Shown: piece after piece, positions 19,152 to 29,466 of the stretch
Layout: every line of letters begins with the position of its first letter
How positions within the stretch are numbered: position 1 is the stretch's first letter
NCBI RefSeq assembly: GCF_013141765.1
Contig: NZ_WHOD01000067.1
Coordinates: 62,001 to 126,000 of the forward strand
From: Paenibacillus foliorum
GTDB taxonomy: Bacteria > Bacillota > Bacilli > Paenibacillales > NBRC-103111
Direction: 5' to 3'
DNA length: 64,000 nt
The notes under the pieces: model-generated
Told to the model about the DNA's origin: nothing
Seen by the model: the letters and a program-made list of their open reading frames with translations, nothing else
Databases searched by the model: none
Position numbers and translations under genes: made by a program

Positions 19152-19654
19152 AGTCGATCTCCCCTGAAGAAAGAAGAGAACTCGAGCGAAATGTATTTAT
19201 GACCACGTTGGAGCAGGTTAAAGCATGGGCAAGAAGCAACTCCCTGTGGCCGTTAACGTTTGGATTGGCTTGCTGTGCTATAGAGATGATGGGAACCGGA
19301 GGCTCCCATTATGATTTGGACAGGTTTGGGGTCATATTCCGGACTTCGCCGCGGCAATCAGACGTTATGATTGTTGCTGGTACCGTAACGAAGAAGATGG
19401 CACCACTGCTGCGACGTCTGTATGATCAGATGCCTGAGCCCAAATGGGTCATAGCTATGGGATCCTGTGCTACTGCGGGTGGCCCTTATGTAAAATCTTA
19501 TGCAGTAGTTAAGGGAGTCGATCAAGTTGTGCCGGTCGATGTCTATATTCCAGGCTGCCCGCCTAATCCGGCCGCGCTGATCTATGGGATTAATAAGCTT
19601 CAGGAAAAAATTCGTTACGAGGCGAAAACAGGTAAGCAGGTGACGAGTCGATGA
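19136..19654 (+). CDS. nuoB: NADH-quinone oxidoreductase subunit B
   Basis: Carries the N2 [4Fe-4S] cluster next to the quinone site. Ligand motifs [20 protein letters not shown] and [13 protein letters not shown] are all present. ATG 19136 overlaps the end of nuoA by 16 bases and has AAGAAGG upstream. 172 residues, normal. Confidence 0.96.
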   Translation: MDFNLESISPEERRELERNVFMTTLEQVKAWARSNSLWPLTFGLACCAIEMMGTGGSHYDLDRFGVIFRTSPRQSDVMIVAGTVTKKMAPLLRRLYDQMPEPKWVIAMGSCATAGGPYVKSYAVVKGVDQVVPVDVYIPGCPPNPAALIYGINKLQEKIRYEAKTGKQVTSR

Positions 19655-20496
19655 GCGATGAGCAAAAGAAGGATGATCCTCAGCAGCCGACTGAGGATGT
19701 AACTGAGTCTGCATCAGCGGAAGCGAAAGTGTCCAATGCTGCAGCACCTGAGGCCAGTAAGGCGACTGAAGCAGATTACAAGCCTTCAGCTGCTGAATCC
19801 GCTGCTGTAGCAGAACCGTCAGCTGCGCAGCCAGCAGAAACGAAATCTGCTGCCGCTGAAACGGAAAAGCCTGCGGCGCCTGCTGCCGATAAAGCAGCGC
19901 CTACAGATGAAGAGAAGGAAGCCAAGGCGAAAGCAGCTGCGGAAGCGCGTGCGGCCCGGGCGAGTGCAAGAGCGAAAAAGCCTGAAGACGAAGAGAATGC
20001 GGCTCCGAAGGAACCTTCACCTCTTCAGCCGAGGCTTGATTATTTTGTGAAGCTTATTAAAGAAGCTATGGGCGACGACACGGTTCAGGAAGCTTTTATC
20101 AATGAGAAGGATGCTCATCTTCCTTGTGTTGTGCTGAAGAATGCCAATTGGTTTGAAACAGCCGAGCTTCTTCATAGCCATAGTGAACTAAAGTTAAATT
20201 ACTTGCGAAATGTATCAGGTGTGGATTATGAAACCTATATGGAAGTCGTCTACCATTTACTATCCTTAGAAACCAAGCATGAATATTGCATCAAAGTTAA
20301 AACCGATCGTGAGGCTCCAAGCGTTCCATCAGTGACAACGGTTTGGCCTACAGCCAATTGGAATGAGCGGGAGATTTACGATTTACTGGGCATTGATTTC
20401 CCGGGACATCCGGACATGAGAAGAATAATGATGTCTGACGATTGGGTCGGCCATCCTTTGCGCAAAGACTATGAACCGCTTGACCCGGAGGTGTAG
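19651..20496 (+). CDS. nuoC: NADH-quinone oxidoreductase subunit C with a long low-complexity N-terminus
   Basis: Peripheral-arm subunit adjoining NuoD. The conserved domain starts near residue 125 ([15 protein letters not shown]) and includes [19 protein letters not shown] and [24 protein letters not shown] split over the C-terminal half, ending [12 protein letters not shown]. The first 120 or so residues are Ala/Glu/Lys/Pro-rich and probably disordered. ATGA overlap with the nuoB stop and AGGTGA at 7 bases support this start, so the extension is likely translated. 281 residues. Confidence 0.93.
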   Translation: MSDEQKKDDPQQPTEDVTESASAEAKVSNAAAPEASKATEADYKPSAAESAAVAEPSAAQPAETKSAAAETEKPAAPAADKAAPTDEEKEAKAKAAAEARAARASARAKKPEDEENAAPKEPSPLQPRLDYFVKLIKEAMGDDTVQEAFINEKDAHLPCVVLKNANWFETAELLHSHSELKLNYLRNVSGVDYETYMEVVYHLLSLETKHEYCIKVKTDREAPSVPSVTTVWPTANWNEREIYDLLGIDFPGHPDMRRIMMSDDWVGHPLRKDYEPLDPEV

Positions 20497-20502
20497 AGTC
20501 TC

Positions 20503-21603
20503 TTGATAAGAACTGAAGAACTGTTATTGAACGTAGGGCCTCAGCATCCTAGTACTCATGGAGTATTTCGGATTGTAGTCAAGCTGGATGGAGAAATCAT
20601 TACACATGCGGATCCAGTCATGGGCTATTTGCACAGAGGCACGGAAAAGTTAGCGGAAAATCTTAGTTATACTCAAATTATTCCTTACACAGACCGGATG
20701 GATTATGTGTCTGCTATGACGAATAATTATGTGCTCGTCCATGCTGTTGAGAAGCTGATGGGCTTGGAAATACCAGAACGTGCTGACTTTCTGCGTTTAA
20801 TTGTCATGGAACTGCAACGAGTCGCTAGTCATTTGGTATGGTGGGGCACATATTTATTAGATATCGGTGCAATGAGCCCGTTTCTGTTTGCCTTTCGTGA
20901 CAGGGAAATTATCATTGATCTATTCAATGAGCTGTGTGGCGCACGCTTAACTTACAATTATATGCGGGTAGGCGGAGTGAAATGGGATGCACCCGAAGGC
21001 TGGATTGAGAAAGTTCGCAAATTCATACCGTATATGCGTGGCAAATTAGATGAGTATAACGATTTGGTGGGCGGAAATGAAATATTTCTGGCACGGATTA
21101 AAGGGATCGGGAAGTACGACGCGGAAACGGCAATTGCTTACGGTCTAAGTGGTGCTAATCTACGCTGTACCGGGGTCAATTGGGATATCCGTAAAGATCA
21201 GCCTTATAGCTTGTACAGCCGCTTCGATTTTGATGTCCCTGTAGGAGTTAACGGTGACTGCTATGAGCGGTACTTGCTTCGCTTCGAAGAAATGAGACAA
21301 TCCTTGCGTATTCTAGAGCAAGCCGTGGAGCAGTTCCCGGCTGAGGGAGAGACGATGGGCAAGGTGCCTCGTGTGCTGCGGGCGCCGGAAGGCGAGGTTT
21401 ATGCGCGTATTGAATCGCCACGCGGCGAGATCGGCTGTTATATCGTTTCCAAAGGGAAGGATAAGCCGTATCGCTTGAAGTTCCGCAGACCTTCTTTTGT
21501 CAACTTACAGATTCTACCGAAGCTGCTGGTCGGAGAAACGATGACGAATATGATTACTATACTCGGAGGCATTGATATAGTCGTCGGGGAGGTGGACTGC
21601 TGA
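20503..21603 (+). CDS. nuoD: NADH-quinone oxidoreductase subunit D (49 kDa type)
   Basis: Forms the quinone pocket with NuoB. Opens with LLLNVGPQHPSTHGVFRIVVKLDGE, contains GYLHRGTEKLAE and YTDRMDYVSAMTNN, and ends with LVGETMTNMITILGGIDIVVGEVDC-type sequence. As in all complex I forms, the hydrogenase-like metal cysteines are absent. TTG start after GGAGGTG. 366 residues. Confidence 0.96.
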   Translation: MIRTEELLLNVGPQHPSTHGVFRIVVKLDGEIITHADPVMGYLHRGTEKLAENLSYTQIIPYTDRMDYVSAMTNNYVLVHAVEKLMGLEIPERADFLRLIVMELQRVASHLVWWGTYLLDIGAMSPFLFAFRDREIIIDLFNELCGARLTYNYMRVGGVKWDAPEGWIEKVRKFIPYMRGKLDEYNDLVGGNEIFLARIKGIGKYDAETAIAYGLSGANLRCTGVNWDIRKDQPYSLYSRFDFDVPVGVNGDCYERYLLRFEEMRQSLRILEQAVEQFPAEGETMGKVPRVLRAPEGEVYARIESPRGEIGCYIVSKGKDKPYRLKFRRPSFVNLQILPKLLVGETMTNMITILGGIDIVVGEVDC

Positions 21604-22634
21604 TGGGTGGCTTTTTGCAGGAGCAGTTAACATGGATGAATTTTGGCATATTTTTTGCTTGGGGCGTTGTAATGCTATTGGTGGTATTAGGCTTTGTTAC
21701 GTACGCCATCTATTTCGAGCGTAAAGTCATCGGGTGGATGCAAATGCGTATTGGACCGAACCGGGTTGGACCGTTTGGACTGCTGCAGAGTGTGGCGGAC
21801 GTAACCAAGCTTCTAATTAAAGAGGATACAATTCCTAAGAAGGCGGAAAGAGAGCTGTTCATGCTGGCTCCGATTATTACGTTTATTCCGGCTTTTGCTG
21901 TTATTGCTGTAATACCTTTTAGCCAAAGCCTAATCAGTACGAATATGAATGCAGGCTTGCTGTATTATGTTGCTTTATCCGGAATTTCAACGATAGGTAT
22001 TGTGTTGGGTGGATGGGCATCTAATAATAAGTACGCGTTATTAGGTGGAATGCGTTCAGCCGCACAGATGATCAGCTATGAAATTCCACTGGTCATTTCG
22101 GTTATTGGGGTTATTATGACGACGGGGAGTCTGAATCTTAACGTCATTGCGAACGCACAAGCAGGAGGATTCTGGCATTGGAATTTCCTCCCTCAGATCA
22201 TTGGATTTTTTGTATTTGTAATAGCAGGGGTATCCGAGCTTAATCGGACGCCATTTGACTTGCCAGAGGCCGAATCAGAGCTGGTTGCAGGTTATCACGT
22301 AGAGTATAGCGGTTTTCGCTTTGCCTTCTTCATGCTAGCCGAGTATGTGTATGTGTTTGCGATTGCTGGTTTGACGACCACATTATTTTTGGGCAGCTGG
22401 CATTCGCCGTTTCCCTTCCTTGATTTTATTCCGGGGCTAATCTGGTTCCTACTCAAATTTTCAGCGATTGTATTTTTCTTGTTCTGGATTCGTGCCACGC
22501 TACCGAGAATACGTGTTGACCAGCTGATGGGTTTTGGATGGAAGGTTTTGCTTCCGTTATCGTTGATCAACATTTTTGTTACAGCGATTTATATGAGCGT
22601 TGGGCCGATGTTGTCCGTTTACTTTTTTAAATGA
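21603..22634 (+). CDS. nuoH: NADH-quinone oxidoreductase subunit H
   Basis: Membrane subunit at the junction of the arms, eight or nine helices. Signature YFERKVIGWMQMRIGPNRVGP is followed by GLLQSVADVTKLLIKED, and the loop NRTPFDLPEAESELVAGYHVEYSG is intact. ATG 21603 overlaps the nuoD stop by one base. 343 residues. Confidence 0.96.
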   Translation: MGGFLQEQLTWMNFGIFFAWGVVMLLVVLGFVTYAIYFERKVIGWMQMRIGPNRVGPFGLLQSVADVTKLLIKEDTIPKKAERELFMLAPIITFIPAFAVIAVIPFSQSLISTNMNAGLLYYVALSGISTIGIVLGGWASNNKYALLGGMRSAAQMISYEIPLVISVIGVIMTTGSLNLNVIANAQAGGFWHWNFLPQIIGFFVFVIAGVSELNRTPFDLPEAESELVAGYHVEYSGFRFAFFMLAEYVYVFAIAGLTTTLFLGSWHSPFPFLDFIPGLIWFLLKFSAIVFFLFWIRATLPRIRVDQLMGFGWKVLLPLSLINIFVTAIYMSVGPMLSVYFFK

Positions 22635-22701
22635 CAATTGCTTCGCCTCACCTGAAGTCATGGTTCCACTGTAAATAATGCTTGGGAAAGGGAGAGAAAA
22701 C

Positions 22702-23157
22702 ATGAAAGGTATAGTCAAAGGTCTCGGCGTTACCCTCAAAAGCATGACCCAGAAAAAAGTGACCTACGCTTATCCAGACGTACCTATACAGATGCCGGAC
22801 CGATTCCGAGGTATTCAGTACTTTGACCCGGATAAGTGCATTGTGTGTAACCAATGTGCGCGTATTTGCCCGACGGAATGTATTACCTTAACAGGGAAGG
22901 CCAATCCCGATCCTGAGAAAAAGGGTAAGGTTATCGACACGTATGATATCAACTTCGAATTATGCATTTTATGCGATCTGTGCACGGAGGTTTGTCCTAC
23001 AGAAGCTATAGTAATGACCAATAATTTCGAGTTGAGCACGTACAGCCGTGATGATTTGTTCAAGAATATGGAGTGGCTTAGCGAAAATACTGCGAATATC
23101 CGGAAGGAAAATAACTCAGCGCTTCCGAAAGGTGGGGCTAAGAAAGATGTTAGCTAA
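22702..23157 (+). CDS. nuoI: NADH-quinone oxidoreductase subunit I
   Basis: Ferredoxin-like subunit carrying clusters N6a and N6b. Two CxxCxxCxxxCP motifs are present: CIVCNQCARICP and CILCDLCTEVCP. ATG 22702 with AAAGGGAGAG upstream is preferred over ATG 22678. 151 residues. With nuoEFG absent, this may be the entry point for electrons from ferredoxin or another donor. Confidence 0.96.
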   Translation: MKGIVKGLGVTLKSMTQKKVTYAYPDVPIQMPDRFRGIQYFDPDKCIVCNQCARICPTECITLTGKANPDPEKKGKVIDTYDINFELCILCDLCTEVCPTEAIVMTNNFELSTYSRDDLFKNMEWLSENTANIRKENNSALPKGGAKKDVS

Positions 23158-23671
23158 TATTGGGGCTTTCATGTCCAACGGAGAAAATATCGCGTTTTTC
23201 GTATTTGCATTACTGGCCATCGGCGGCGCTATATTCATGCTGAGCTTTACTAAAGTGGTGCATATGGTAGTAGCTTTAGCGTTGACGTTTATAAGTATGG
23301 CTGGCCTGTACGTCATATTAGAGGCTGAATTTGTGGCGTTTGTTCAGGTCCTGATTTATGCCGGTGCGATTTCGATCCTGATGATCTTCGGGATTATGAT
23401 GACGAAGCATCAAGGGGAGGATGAGGAACCGAAGCGTCCTGTGCACAATACACTGCTTTTTATTGGTGCGGCTGGGTTGTTCGGGATTATCTTCTACGTG
23501 ATTCAGACGGCTACTCTGCCTACGGGGGAGTTTAAAGCACCGGAAGATAACACGATGGAAATCGGTAAGCTGCTTTTTAACCAGCATGTTATCCCGTTTG
23601 AACTCATGTCCGTTCTGCTAACAGTAGCCTTCATAGGTGCAATTGTTGTCGCGAAGAGAGAGGAGGATTGA
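23147..23671 (+). CDS. nuoJ: NADH-quinone oxidoreductase subunit J
   Basis: Membrane subunit with five hydrophobic segments. The segment [30 protein letters not shown]-type ([16 protein letters not shown]) is the family signature. ATG 23147 overlaps nuoI by 11 bases, preceded by AAAGGTGGGG. ATG 23171 is an alternative. 174 residues. Confidence 0.93.
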   Translation: MLANIGAFMSNGENIAFFVFALLAIGGAIFMLSFTKVVHMVVALALTFISMAGLYVILEAEFVAFVQVLIYAGAISILMIFGIMMTKHQGEDEEPKRPVHNTLLFIGAAGLFGIIFYVIQTATLPTGEFKAPEDNTMEIGKLLFNQHVIPFELMSVLLTVAFIGAIVVAKREED

Positions 23672-23673
23672 CC

Positions 23674-23985
23674 TTGACCGGATTAGCAACTCCCTATTTA
23701 ACGCTTGCTGCTATATTGTTCTGCATTGGGCTGTATGGAGCATTATCCAAAAAAAATGCGGTTATTGTGCTTCTGTCTATCGAATTGATGCTTAACGCGG
23801 TGAACTTGAATCTTGTCGCGTTCTCCAAGCTCGGTGTTAACCCGGGTCTAACAGGTCAGATTTTCTCCTTATTCAACATTACGGTTGCTGCTGCTGAAGT
23901 GGCTGTCGGCATAGCGGTTCTGATTACGCTGTACCGGAATAAAGGAACGACTGACGTGAATGAAATGGATTCGTTAAAACGATAG
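23674..23985 (+). CDS. nuoK: NADH-quinone oxidoreductase subunit K
   Basis: Three-helix antiporter-related subunit. Helices 2 and 3 contain the key glutamates in [18 protein letters not shown] and [19 protein letters not shown] 23674 is chosen because AGGAGG (23661-23666) is 7 bases upstream, whereas the TTG at 23668 is only one base from it. 103 residues. Confidence 0.94.
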   Translation: MTGLATPYLTLAAILFCIGLYGALSKKNAVIVLLSIELMLNAVNLNLVAFSKLGVNPGLTGQIFSLFNITVAAAEVAVGIAVLITLYRNKGTTDVNEMDSLKR

Positions 23986-23988
23986 GCC

Positions 23989-24116
23989 AGCTTAGTAAGC
24001 TCTTGAAATTAGCTTGCTTACGCAAGCCAGGTAGTGCTTCTTTTGATGTAAGTTTGCCAAGGCAAATTCAGTAACGCTCTCGAAGTCAGCTTGCATACGC
24101 AAGCTTGAAGGAGGAC
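23989..24116 (+). repeat. Cluster of pre-SD hairpin repeats upstream of nuoL
   Basis: At least four small hairpins in 128 bases. They are AGCTT-AGT-AAGCT (23989-24001), GCTTGC-TTAC-GCAAGC (24012-24027), GTTTGCC-AA-GGCAAAT (24052-24067), and AGCTTGC-ATAC-GCAAGCT (24088-24105). The last is directly followed by TGAAGGAGG, the nuoL ribosome site. Confidence 0.6.
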
Positions 24117-24124
24117 ATAAATTC

Positions 24125-26008
24125 ATGATATCGGCCTACTCGCAGTATGCCTGGCTTATACCTTTATTTCCATTGCTATCTTTCTTGATTCTGATGGCCG
24201 TGGGGCGTCAATTAAAAGAAGCAGGTTCCTACATCAGCATTATCGCTATGCTTGCTTCTTTTATTGTTGCTATGCTCATTTTTATAGAGCGGTTGGGCGG
24301 GCATATCGAAGATTATACTTGGAATAAGCTCACTTGGCTCAAGCTGGGCTCGGCTTCCTTGAACTTGGGCTTTGAGATTACCAATTTGAACGCCTTAATG
24401 CTCGTAATTGTTACGCTGGTTAGCTTGCTTGTGAATCTGTATTCCAAGGGTTACATGCAGCATGATGAGCGCATTAATGTATTTTTTGCCTACATAGCTT
24501 TGTTTACCTTCTCGATGCTAGGCTTGGTAATATCAGAAAACCTGGTGGAGCTGTACATATTTTGGGAGCTAGTTGGTGTGTGCTCCTTTCTATTGGTGGG
24601 TTTCTGGTACGCGAAGCCAGAGGCGCGAGCCGCTGCCAAGAAAGCTTTTATTGTAACGAGAATTGGAGATGTTGGACTGCTAATCGCCATCTTGCTGCTG
24701 TTCTGGGCAATGCCTAATCATGCGATGGACTTCAGCTCGATTCACAATGCGTTTACAACCGGCAAAATCTCAGGGGGCCTTGCTACCTTAATTGCTATCC
24801 TAATTTTCGTCGGTGCTGCAGGTAAATCGGGTCAATTCCCGCTGCACACATGGTTGCCGGATGCAATGGAAGGCCCGACGCCGATCAGTGCTCTAATCCA
24901 CGCAGCTACGATGGTTGCGGCTGGTGTGTACTTGGTGGCGCGTACGTTCGATATTTTTCAAGCATCCCCAACGGCGCTTACTGTTGTAGCTTGTATTGGT
25001 GGCTTCACCGCGATCTTCGCGGCAACAATAGGTACGTCACAGAATGATATTAAGCGGATTCTCGCTTATTCTACCGTAAGCCAGCTTGGGTATATGATGA
25101 TGGCTTTGGGGATTGGTACGACAGTTGCTTATACAGCAGGTATTTTCCACCTGTTTACCCATGCGTTCTTTAAAGCACTGCTGTTCTTGGGGGCAGGCAG
25201 CGTAATTCATGCTGTACACACTCAGAATATCCACGAAATGGGTGGAGTCGGCCGTAAAATGAAGATTACGGCGTGGACGTTTGGAATTGGGGCCTTGGCA
25301 TTATCCGGTATTCCGCCGTTTTCCGGATTTTGGTCCAAGGATGCGATTTTAGCAGAGGCTTATACACATAACCAGTTATTGTTCTGGGTGGGGCTAATAG
25401 CTGCTTTTTTCACCGCTTTCTATATGTCGAGGCTGTTTTTTCTGGTTTTCTTCGGAAAACCTCGCCACCAAGCACATGTTCATGAATCACCAGCTTCGAT
25501 GACGATTCCGCTTGTAGTTTTAGCCGTGCTTGCAGTAGTTGCGGGCTTTGTGTTTACACCGTTTAGTCCATGGCTGGGTACTTGGCTGTCAGGGCAAACG
25601 CAAGAGGAGCATGCGAATATAGTCGTTATGATACTATCGACACTTGCAGGCATACTGGGCATAGGACTTGGTTATTTGGTTTACATCAAGCGAACCATTC
25701 CGAGCGATTTGGTATCAGGTCCTGCTCCATGGTTGTACCGCTTGCTTAATCGCAAATATTATATAGACGAGTTTTATGAAGCTGTAATTGTAAAACCATT
25801 AAAGGGAATTGGCGAAGTGCTTCACTTGTTTGATACTTTCGTTGTAGATGGGATCGTCCGGCTGATCAGCTATTCCGTAGTAGGGATTGGACGCCTGGGC
25901 TCAAGAATGCAGAATGGCCAAGTGCAAACGTATGGATTAGCCATGCTGCTGGGGCTGCTCATATTGGTGTTGGCTTTAGCGGGAAGGAGATTTATCAATG
26001 CCGGATAA
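24125..26008 (+). CDS. nuoL: NADH-quinone oxidoreductase subunit L
   Basis: Large antiporter-like proton-pumping subunit, about 16 helices plus the C-terminal lateral helix. The core motif LYIFWELVGVCSFLLVGFW contains the pump glutamate. GQFPLHTWLPDAMEGPTPISALIHAATMV is seen in two pieces around residues 238-266. 627 residues, full length. The ATG follows GAAGGAGG. Confidence 0.96.
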   Translation: MISAYSQYAWLIPLFPLLSFLILMAVGRQLKEAGSYISIIAMLASFIVAMLIFIERLGGHIEDYTWNKLTWLKLGSASLNLGFEITNLNALMLVIVTLVSLLVNLYSKGYMQHDERINVFFAYIALFTFSMLGLVISENLVELYIFWELVGVCSFLLVGFWYAKPEARAAAKKAFIVTRIGDVGLLIAILLLFWAMPNHAMDFSSIHNAFTTGKISGGLATLIAILIFVGAAGKSGQFPLHTWLPDAMEGPTPISALIHAATMVAAGVYLVARTFDIFQASPTALTVVACIGGFTAIFAATIGTSQNDIKRILAYSTVSQLGYMMMALGIGTTVAYTAGIFHLFTHAFFKALLFLGAGSVIHAVHTQNIHEMGGVGRKMKITAWTFGIGALALSGIPPFSGFWSKDAILAEAYTHNQLLFWVGLIAAFFTAFYMSRLFFLVFFGKPRHQAHVHESPASMTIPLVVLAVLAVVAGFVFTPFSPWLGTWLSGQTQEEHANIVVMILSTLAGILGIGLGYLVYIKRTIPSDLVSGPAPWLYRLLNRKYYIDEFYEAVIVKPLKGIGEVLHLFDTFVVDGIVRLISYSVVGIGRLGSRMQNGQVQTYGLAMLLGLLILVLALAGRRFINAG

Positions 26009-27632
26009 CATACACATTTTGTCACTGATTACCTTCTCTCCTCTGCTGGGTGTGCTGGTCCTGATGTTTATGCCAAAGCATAAAGGACAATGGATTAAAA
26101 CTATTGCTATCATCGCAACACTGATTCCATTGGCATTATCGGCATGGCTGTATGCTTCATTCAATCATCAGCTTCCAGGGCCGCAGTTTTCCGAGGAAAT
26201 GGGCTGGATTCAAATACCGCTCAATCATGAAGCCGGTGGGTTGAATCAATTAACCTCATTCTTTTTTGAATTTAAATATGTGATGTCAGTGGACGGTCTA
26301 TCCTTACCGCTGGTGTTTCTAACCGCACTGGTCAGCACAATGGCTGCTCTAGCGTCTGTCTACATCAAGAAAAGGTGGAAGTCCTATTATATCTTGTTCT
26401 TGCTGTTAGAAACGGGAATGTTCGGCGTGTTTATGGCCCAGGATTTGTTCTTGTTCTTCGTTTTCTTCGAGGTGACACTGATTCCGATGTTCTTCCTAAT
26501 TGGAATTTGGGGCTTCATAGAGCGGGAACGTGCGGCAAACAAATTCTTGATTTATAACGGGATCGGTTCTGCTATTATGTTGGTTGCTTTCTTAATTCTC
26601 ATCAGCACTGCAGGGTTTGGACAGATTTCCAATGATGCAGGGACATCACTTTATTATAGTGGTAACTTGCATTTGATTATGGAGAACTTATTCCAGGGTC
26701 AAGCTTCCTTCGTTAATCAGAGCACATTGGGAGAGGGCCCTAGTCCTTTCTATCTTAGCGATGCGATGAAATGGACTCTGTTCATTATGTTGCTCGTTGC
26801 CTTCGGCATTAAGCTGCCGATCTTCCCCTTTCATACTTGGATGCTTAAAGTACATACGGAGGCTCCAACTTCCGTTGTTATGATCCATTCGGGGATTTTG
26901 CTGAAAATGGGTGCGTACGGAATGATTCGGTTCGGTATACTACTCTTTCCTCAGCAGGCCACACAGTGGGCTACGGTGCTTGCAATATTGGGAGTTATTA
27001 ATATTTTGTACGGAGCTATACTTGCCTTCGTGCAGAAGGACTTCAAGCTGGTGTTGGCTTACTCCAGTATCAGTCATATGGGAATTGTTTTGTTGGGGCT
27101 TGCTGCCTTTAACACAATTGGTATGGAGGGCGCTATCTTCCAATTGGTATCTCATGGGCTTATCTCAGCACTTATGTTCTTGTTGGTGGGAGCCATTTAC
27201 GAACGGACACAGACGAGTATGTTGGACGAAATTGGTGGTTTGGCCAAAAGCATTCCGTTTATCTCGGGCATTCTACTCGTATCAGGGATGGCATCTTTAG
27301 GGCTTCCAGGTTTGTCTGGTTTTGTCAGTGAATTTCTAGCCTTCGTCGGTTTGTTCGAAACGGCCAAGGTGATAACGATCATCGGTACCTTAGGTGTAAT
27401 ATTAACAGCGGTATATGTATTGCGCGGGGTACTCAGCATAACCTATGGGCCGCTTAAAGCACCGACAGAAGTTATGAAGGATGCTAGGCTAATGGAAGCT
27501 ATACCTATGATAACGTTAGTAGCCTTTATTGTAGTACTTGGGATTTATCCGGCAGTATTGACGGATCCCTTACATCAAACTGTAAGCAGCTTTGATCAAT
27601 TCATCAAAAGCGTCGCTAAAATAGGAGGTTAG
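25998..27632 (+). CDS. nuoM: NADH-quinone oxidoreductase subunit M
   Basis: Second antiporter-like pump subunit. LFFVFFEVTLIPMFFLIGIWG holds the conserved glutamate, followed by PIFPFHTWMLKVHTEAPTSVVMIHSGILLKMGAYG in the centre. 544 residues. Starts 11 bases before the nuoL stop with GGAAGGAGA upstream. Confidence 0.96.
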   Translation: MPDNIHILSLITFSPLLGVLVLMFMPKHKGQWIKTIAIIATLIPLALSAWLYASFNHQLPGPQFSEEMGWIQIPLNHEAGGLNQLTSFFFEFKYVMSVDGLSLPLVFLTALVSTMAALASVYIKKRWKSYYILFLLLETGMFGVFMAQDLFLFFVFFEVTLIPMFFLIGIWGFIERERAANKFLIYNGIGSAIMLVAFLILISTAGFGQISNDAGTSLYYSGNLHLIMENLFQGQASFVNQSTLGEGPSPFYLSDAMKWTLFIMLLVAFGIKLPIFPFHTWMLKVHTEAPTSVVMIHSGILLKMGAYGMIRFGILLFPQQATQWATVLAILGVINILYGAILAFVQKDFKLVLAYSSISHMGIVLLGLAAFNTIGMEGAIFQLVSHGLISALMFLLVGAIYERTQTSMLDEIGGLAKSIPFISGILLVSGMASLGLPGLSGFVSEFLAFVGLFETAKVITIIGTLGVILTAVYVLRGVLSITYGPLKAPTEVMKDARLMEAIPMITLVAFIVVLGIYPAVLTDPLHQTVSSFDQFIKSVAKIGG

Positions 27633-27636
27633 ACCG

Positions 27637-29151
27637 GTGGAACAACTACGTCTCCAATGGAGCGATCTCGGATATATGGCGCCGGAGCTGACTCTGGTTA
27701 TAGCTGCTGTGGTGTTATCATTGCTAGACCTGCTGCTGCCAAAGCAAACAAACCGTACTCTGCTAGGATGGCTGTCACTGGTTAGTATTATAGTATCGGG
27801 GCTTTTTGTGGTAAGCTATCTCAATCCTGTTGAGACGAAGCAGCTGCTTAATTTAAGCTATCGAATTGATGATTTTGGAAATATTATTAAGCTGGTTTTA
27901 TTGACAGGTGCAGGCTTCGTTACTTTTATGAGCATTGGTTCCTTGAAGAAAGACGAGATTCCGCATATTGGGGAATTTTATTACCTGCTGCTTCCGGCCA
28001 CATTAGGCGGAATGATCATGGCCTCCTCAGGAGACTTGATTACGCTCTTCGTTGGTTTGGAGCTCTTAAGTATTACCTCCTACATCCTAGTGGCTATGCG
28101 TAAGAAAGATCTGCGGTCAAACGAGGGAGCATTCAAGTACATTGTACTGGGAGGTATTTCCTCGGCAATAATTTTATACGGGATGTCTTTTCTCTACGGT
28201 ATTTCCGGCTCCACTAACATCTCAGAAATCAATACGGTTATAGGCCAAAATGCAGAAGCGATTTTGCCGTTCATCTACTTGTCCTTTTTCCTATTGTTAG
28301 CGGGCTTCAGCTTCAAAATAGCAGCAGCACCGTTTCACATGTGGGCACCGGATGTGTATCAAGGGGCAGCAACACCGGTTACTGCGTTTCTGGCTGTTGT
28401 TTCTAAGGCTGCGGCGTTCGCCGTTATGTTCCGTATTCTTTATGGTGTATTTGGAATCGGACAATTAATGGAGCTGCCAGTTCATAAGGATGTATTGCTT
28501 TCTCTAATGGTAGTTGCTGCTTTGGCTATGGTGCTTGGCAATTTTATAGCTCTACGTCAAACGAACCTGAAGAGACTGTTGGCATACTCAGGTATAGCCA
28601 ACTCTGGATATTTACTTGTACCTATCGCTACCCAATTCTCCATGGTTCATTTCTCCAACTTCTCGGAGTTTGCCTTTTATCTAATTGCTTACTTATTCAT
28701 GAACATCGGGATTTTTGCGGTGCTAATGATTATTGAGCGTTCTACAGGGGACGAGCAGATAAGTGGGCTGGCAGGCCTTTATTATCGCGCTCCAGGTACG
28801 GCGGTAGCTGCGGTATTACTGATTCTGTCGCTTGCGGGATTACCCTTATCGGGAGGATTTTTTGGGAAATTGTACATCATGCTCGGTACTCTGCAAACTC
28901 AGAATTACTGGTTAGCAGCCGTTATGATCGGAACGAGCGTGGTTTCCTTCTATTTCTACTTTGGCTTTATTAGACAAATGTTTATGCGCAGCGATTTTGA
29001 ATCGCATGAGATTATTGTGCCGCTGCCACTGGGAATAACACTATGGTTGTGTGCGGGAATCAGCGTACTGTTGGGCATCGTACCACAGTTGGTGCTGAAT
29101 TGGATTGATCGTATTTTCTCCCTGACGCAGGATTTGTTCTTTTTTGGCTAG
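27637..29151 (+). CDS. nuoN: NADH-quinone oxidoreductase subunit N
   Basis: Third antiporter-like pump subunit. FVGLELLSITSYILVAM, AAAPFHMWAPDVYQGA and KRLLAYSGIANSGYLL are the family motifs. GTG start at 27637, 4 bases after nuoM, behind ATAGGAGG. 504 residues. Last gene of the cluster. Confidence 0.95.
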   Translation: MEQLRLQWSDLGYMAPELTLVIAAVVLSLLDLLLPKQTNRTLLGWLSLVSIIVSGLFVVSYLNPVETKQLLNLSYRIDDFGNIIKLVLLTGAGFVTFMSIGSLKKDEIPHIGEFYYLLLPATLGGMIMASSGDLITLFVGLELLSITSYILVAMRKKDLRSNEGAFKYIVLGGISSAIILYGMSFLYGISGSTNISEINTVIGQNAEAILPFIYLSFFLLLAGFSFKIAAAPFHMWAPDVYQGAATPVTAFLAVVSKAAAFAVMFRILYGVFGIGQLMELPVHKDVLLSLMVVAALAMVLGNFIALRQTNLKRLLAYSGIANSGYLLVPIATQFSMVHFSNFSEFAFYLIAYLFMNIGIFAVLMIIERSTGDEQISGLAGLYYRAPGTAVAAVLLILSLAGLPLSGGFFGKLYIMLGTLQTQNYWLAAVMIGTSVVSFYFYFGFIRQMFMRSDFESHEIIVPLPLGITLWLCAGISVLLGIVPQLVLNWIDRIFSLTQDLFFFG

Positions 29152-29466
29152 GCGGTAGAGTCAGTTATGAACTAAAAGTTCAGCGGTCTGCAGAGTTGCA
29201 GATTCGCTGGGCTTTTTTTTGTATGGAAAATTTAAAAGAAGGTAAGTAGGGCAGGAAAAAACAATAAATTCCAGAGTCGTGAGTAATGATCTGGTAAATG
29301 GGTAATAGATAGGGAGAAAATAGAAAATAACTACAGTCCATTAGCGTTTGTTCATAAAACTTCCACTTTTTACTACGTTCTTACTATCTATCTTTAGCAG
29401 GGAAATGGTAAGGTTTTATCGAACAGTATTAGGCTACTCCTAAATCAGCGTAAAGGATCATGGACA
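29152..29466. other. Intergenic region between nuoN and the subtilase gene
   Basis: 315 bases. The first 70 contain the nuo terminator. The rest is AT-rich with no open frame, hairpin or clear sigma-A promoter that I could identify. Confidence 0.6.
29179..29220 (+). terminator. Intrinsic terminator of the nuo operon
   Basis: CAGCGGTCTGCA pairs with TGCAGATTCGCTG around GAGT, with one bulge and a wobble. It is followed by eight or nine T residues. Confidence 0.85.
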
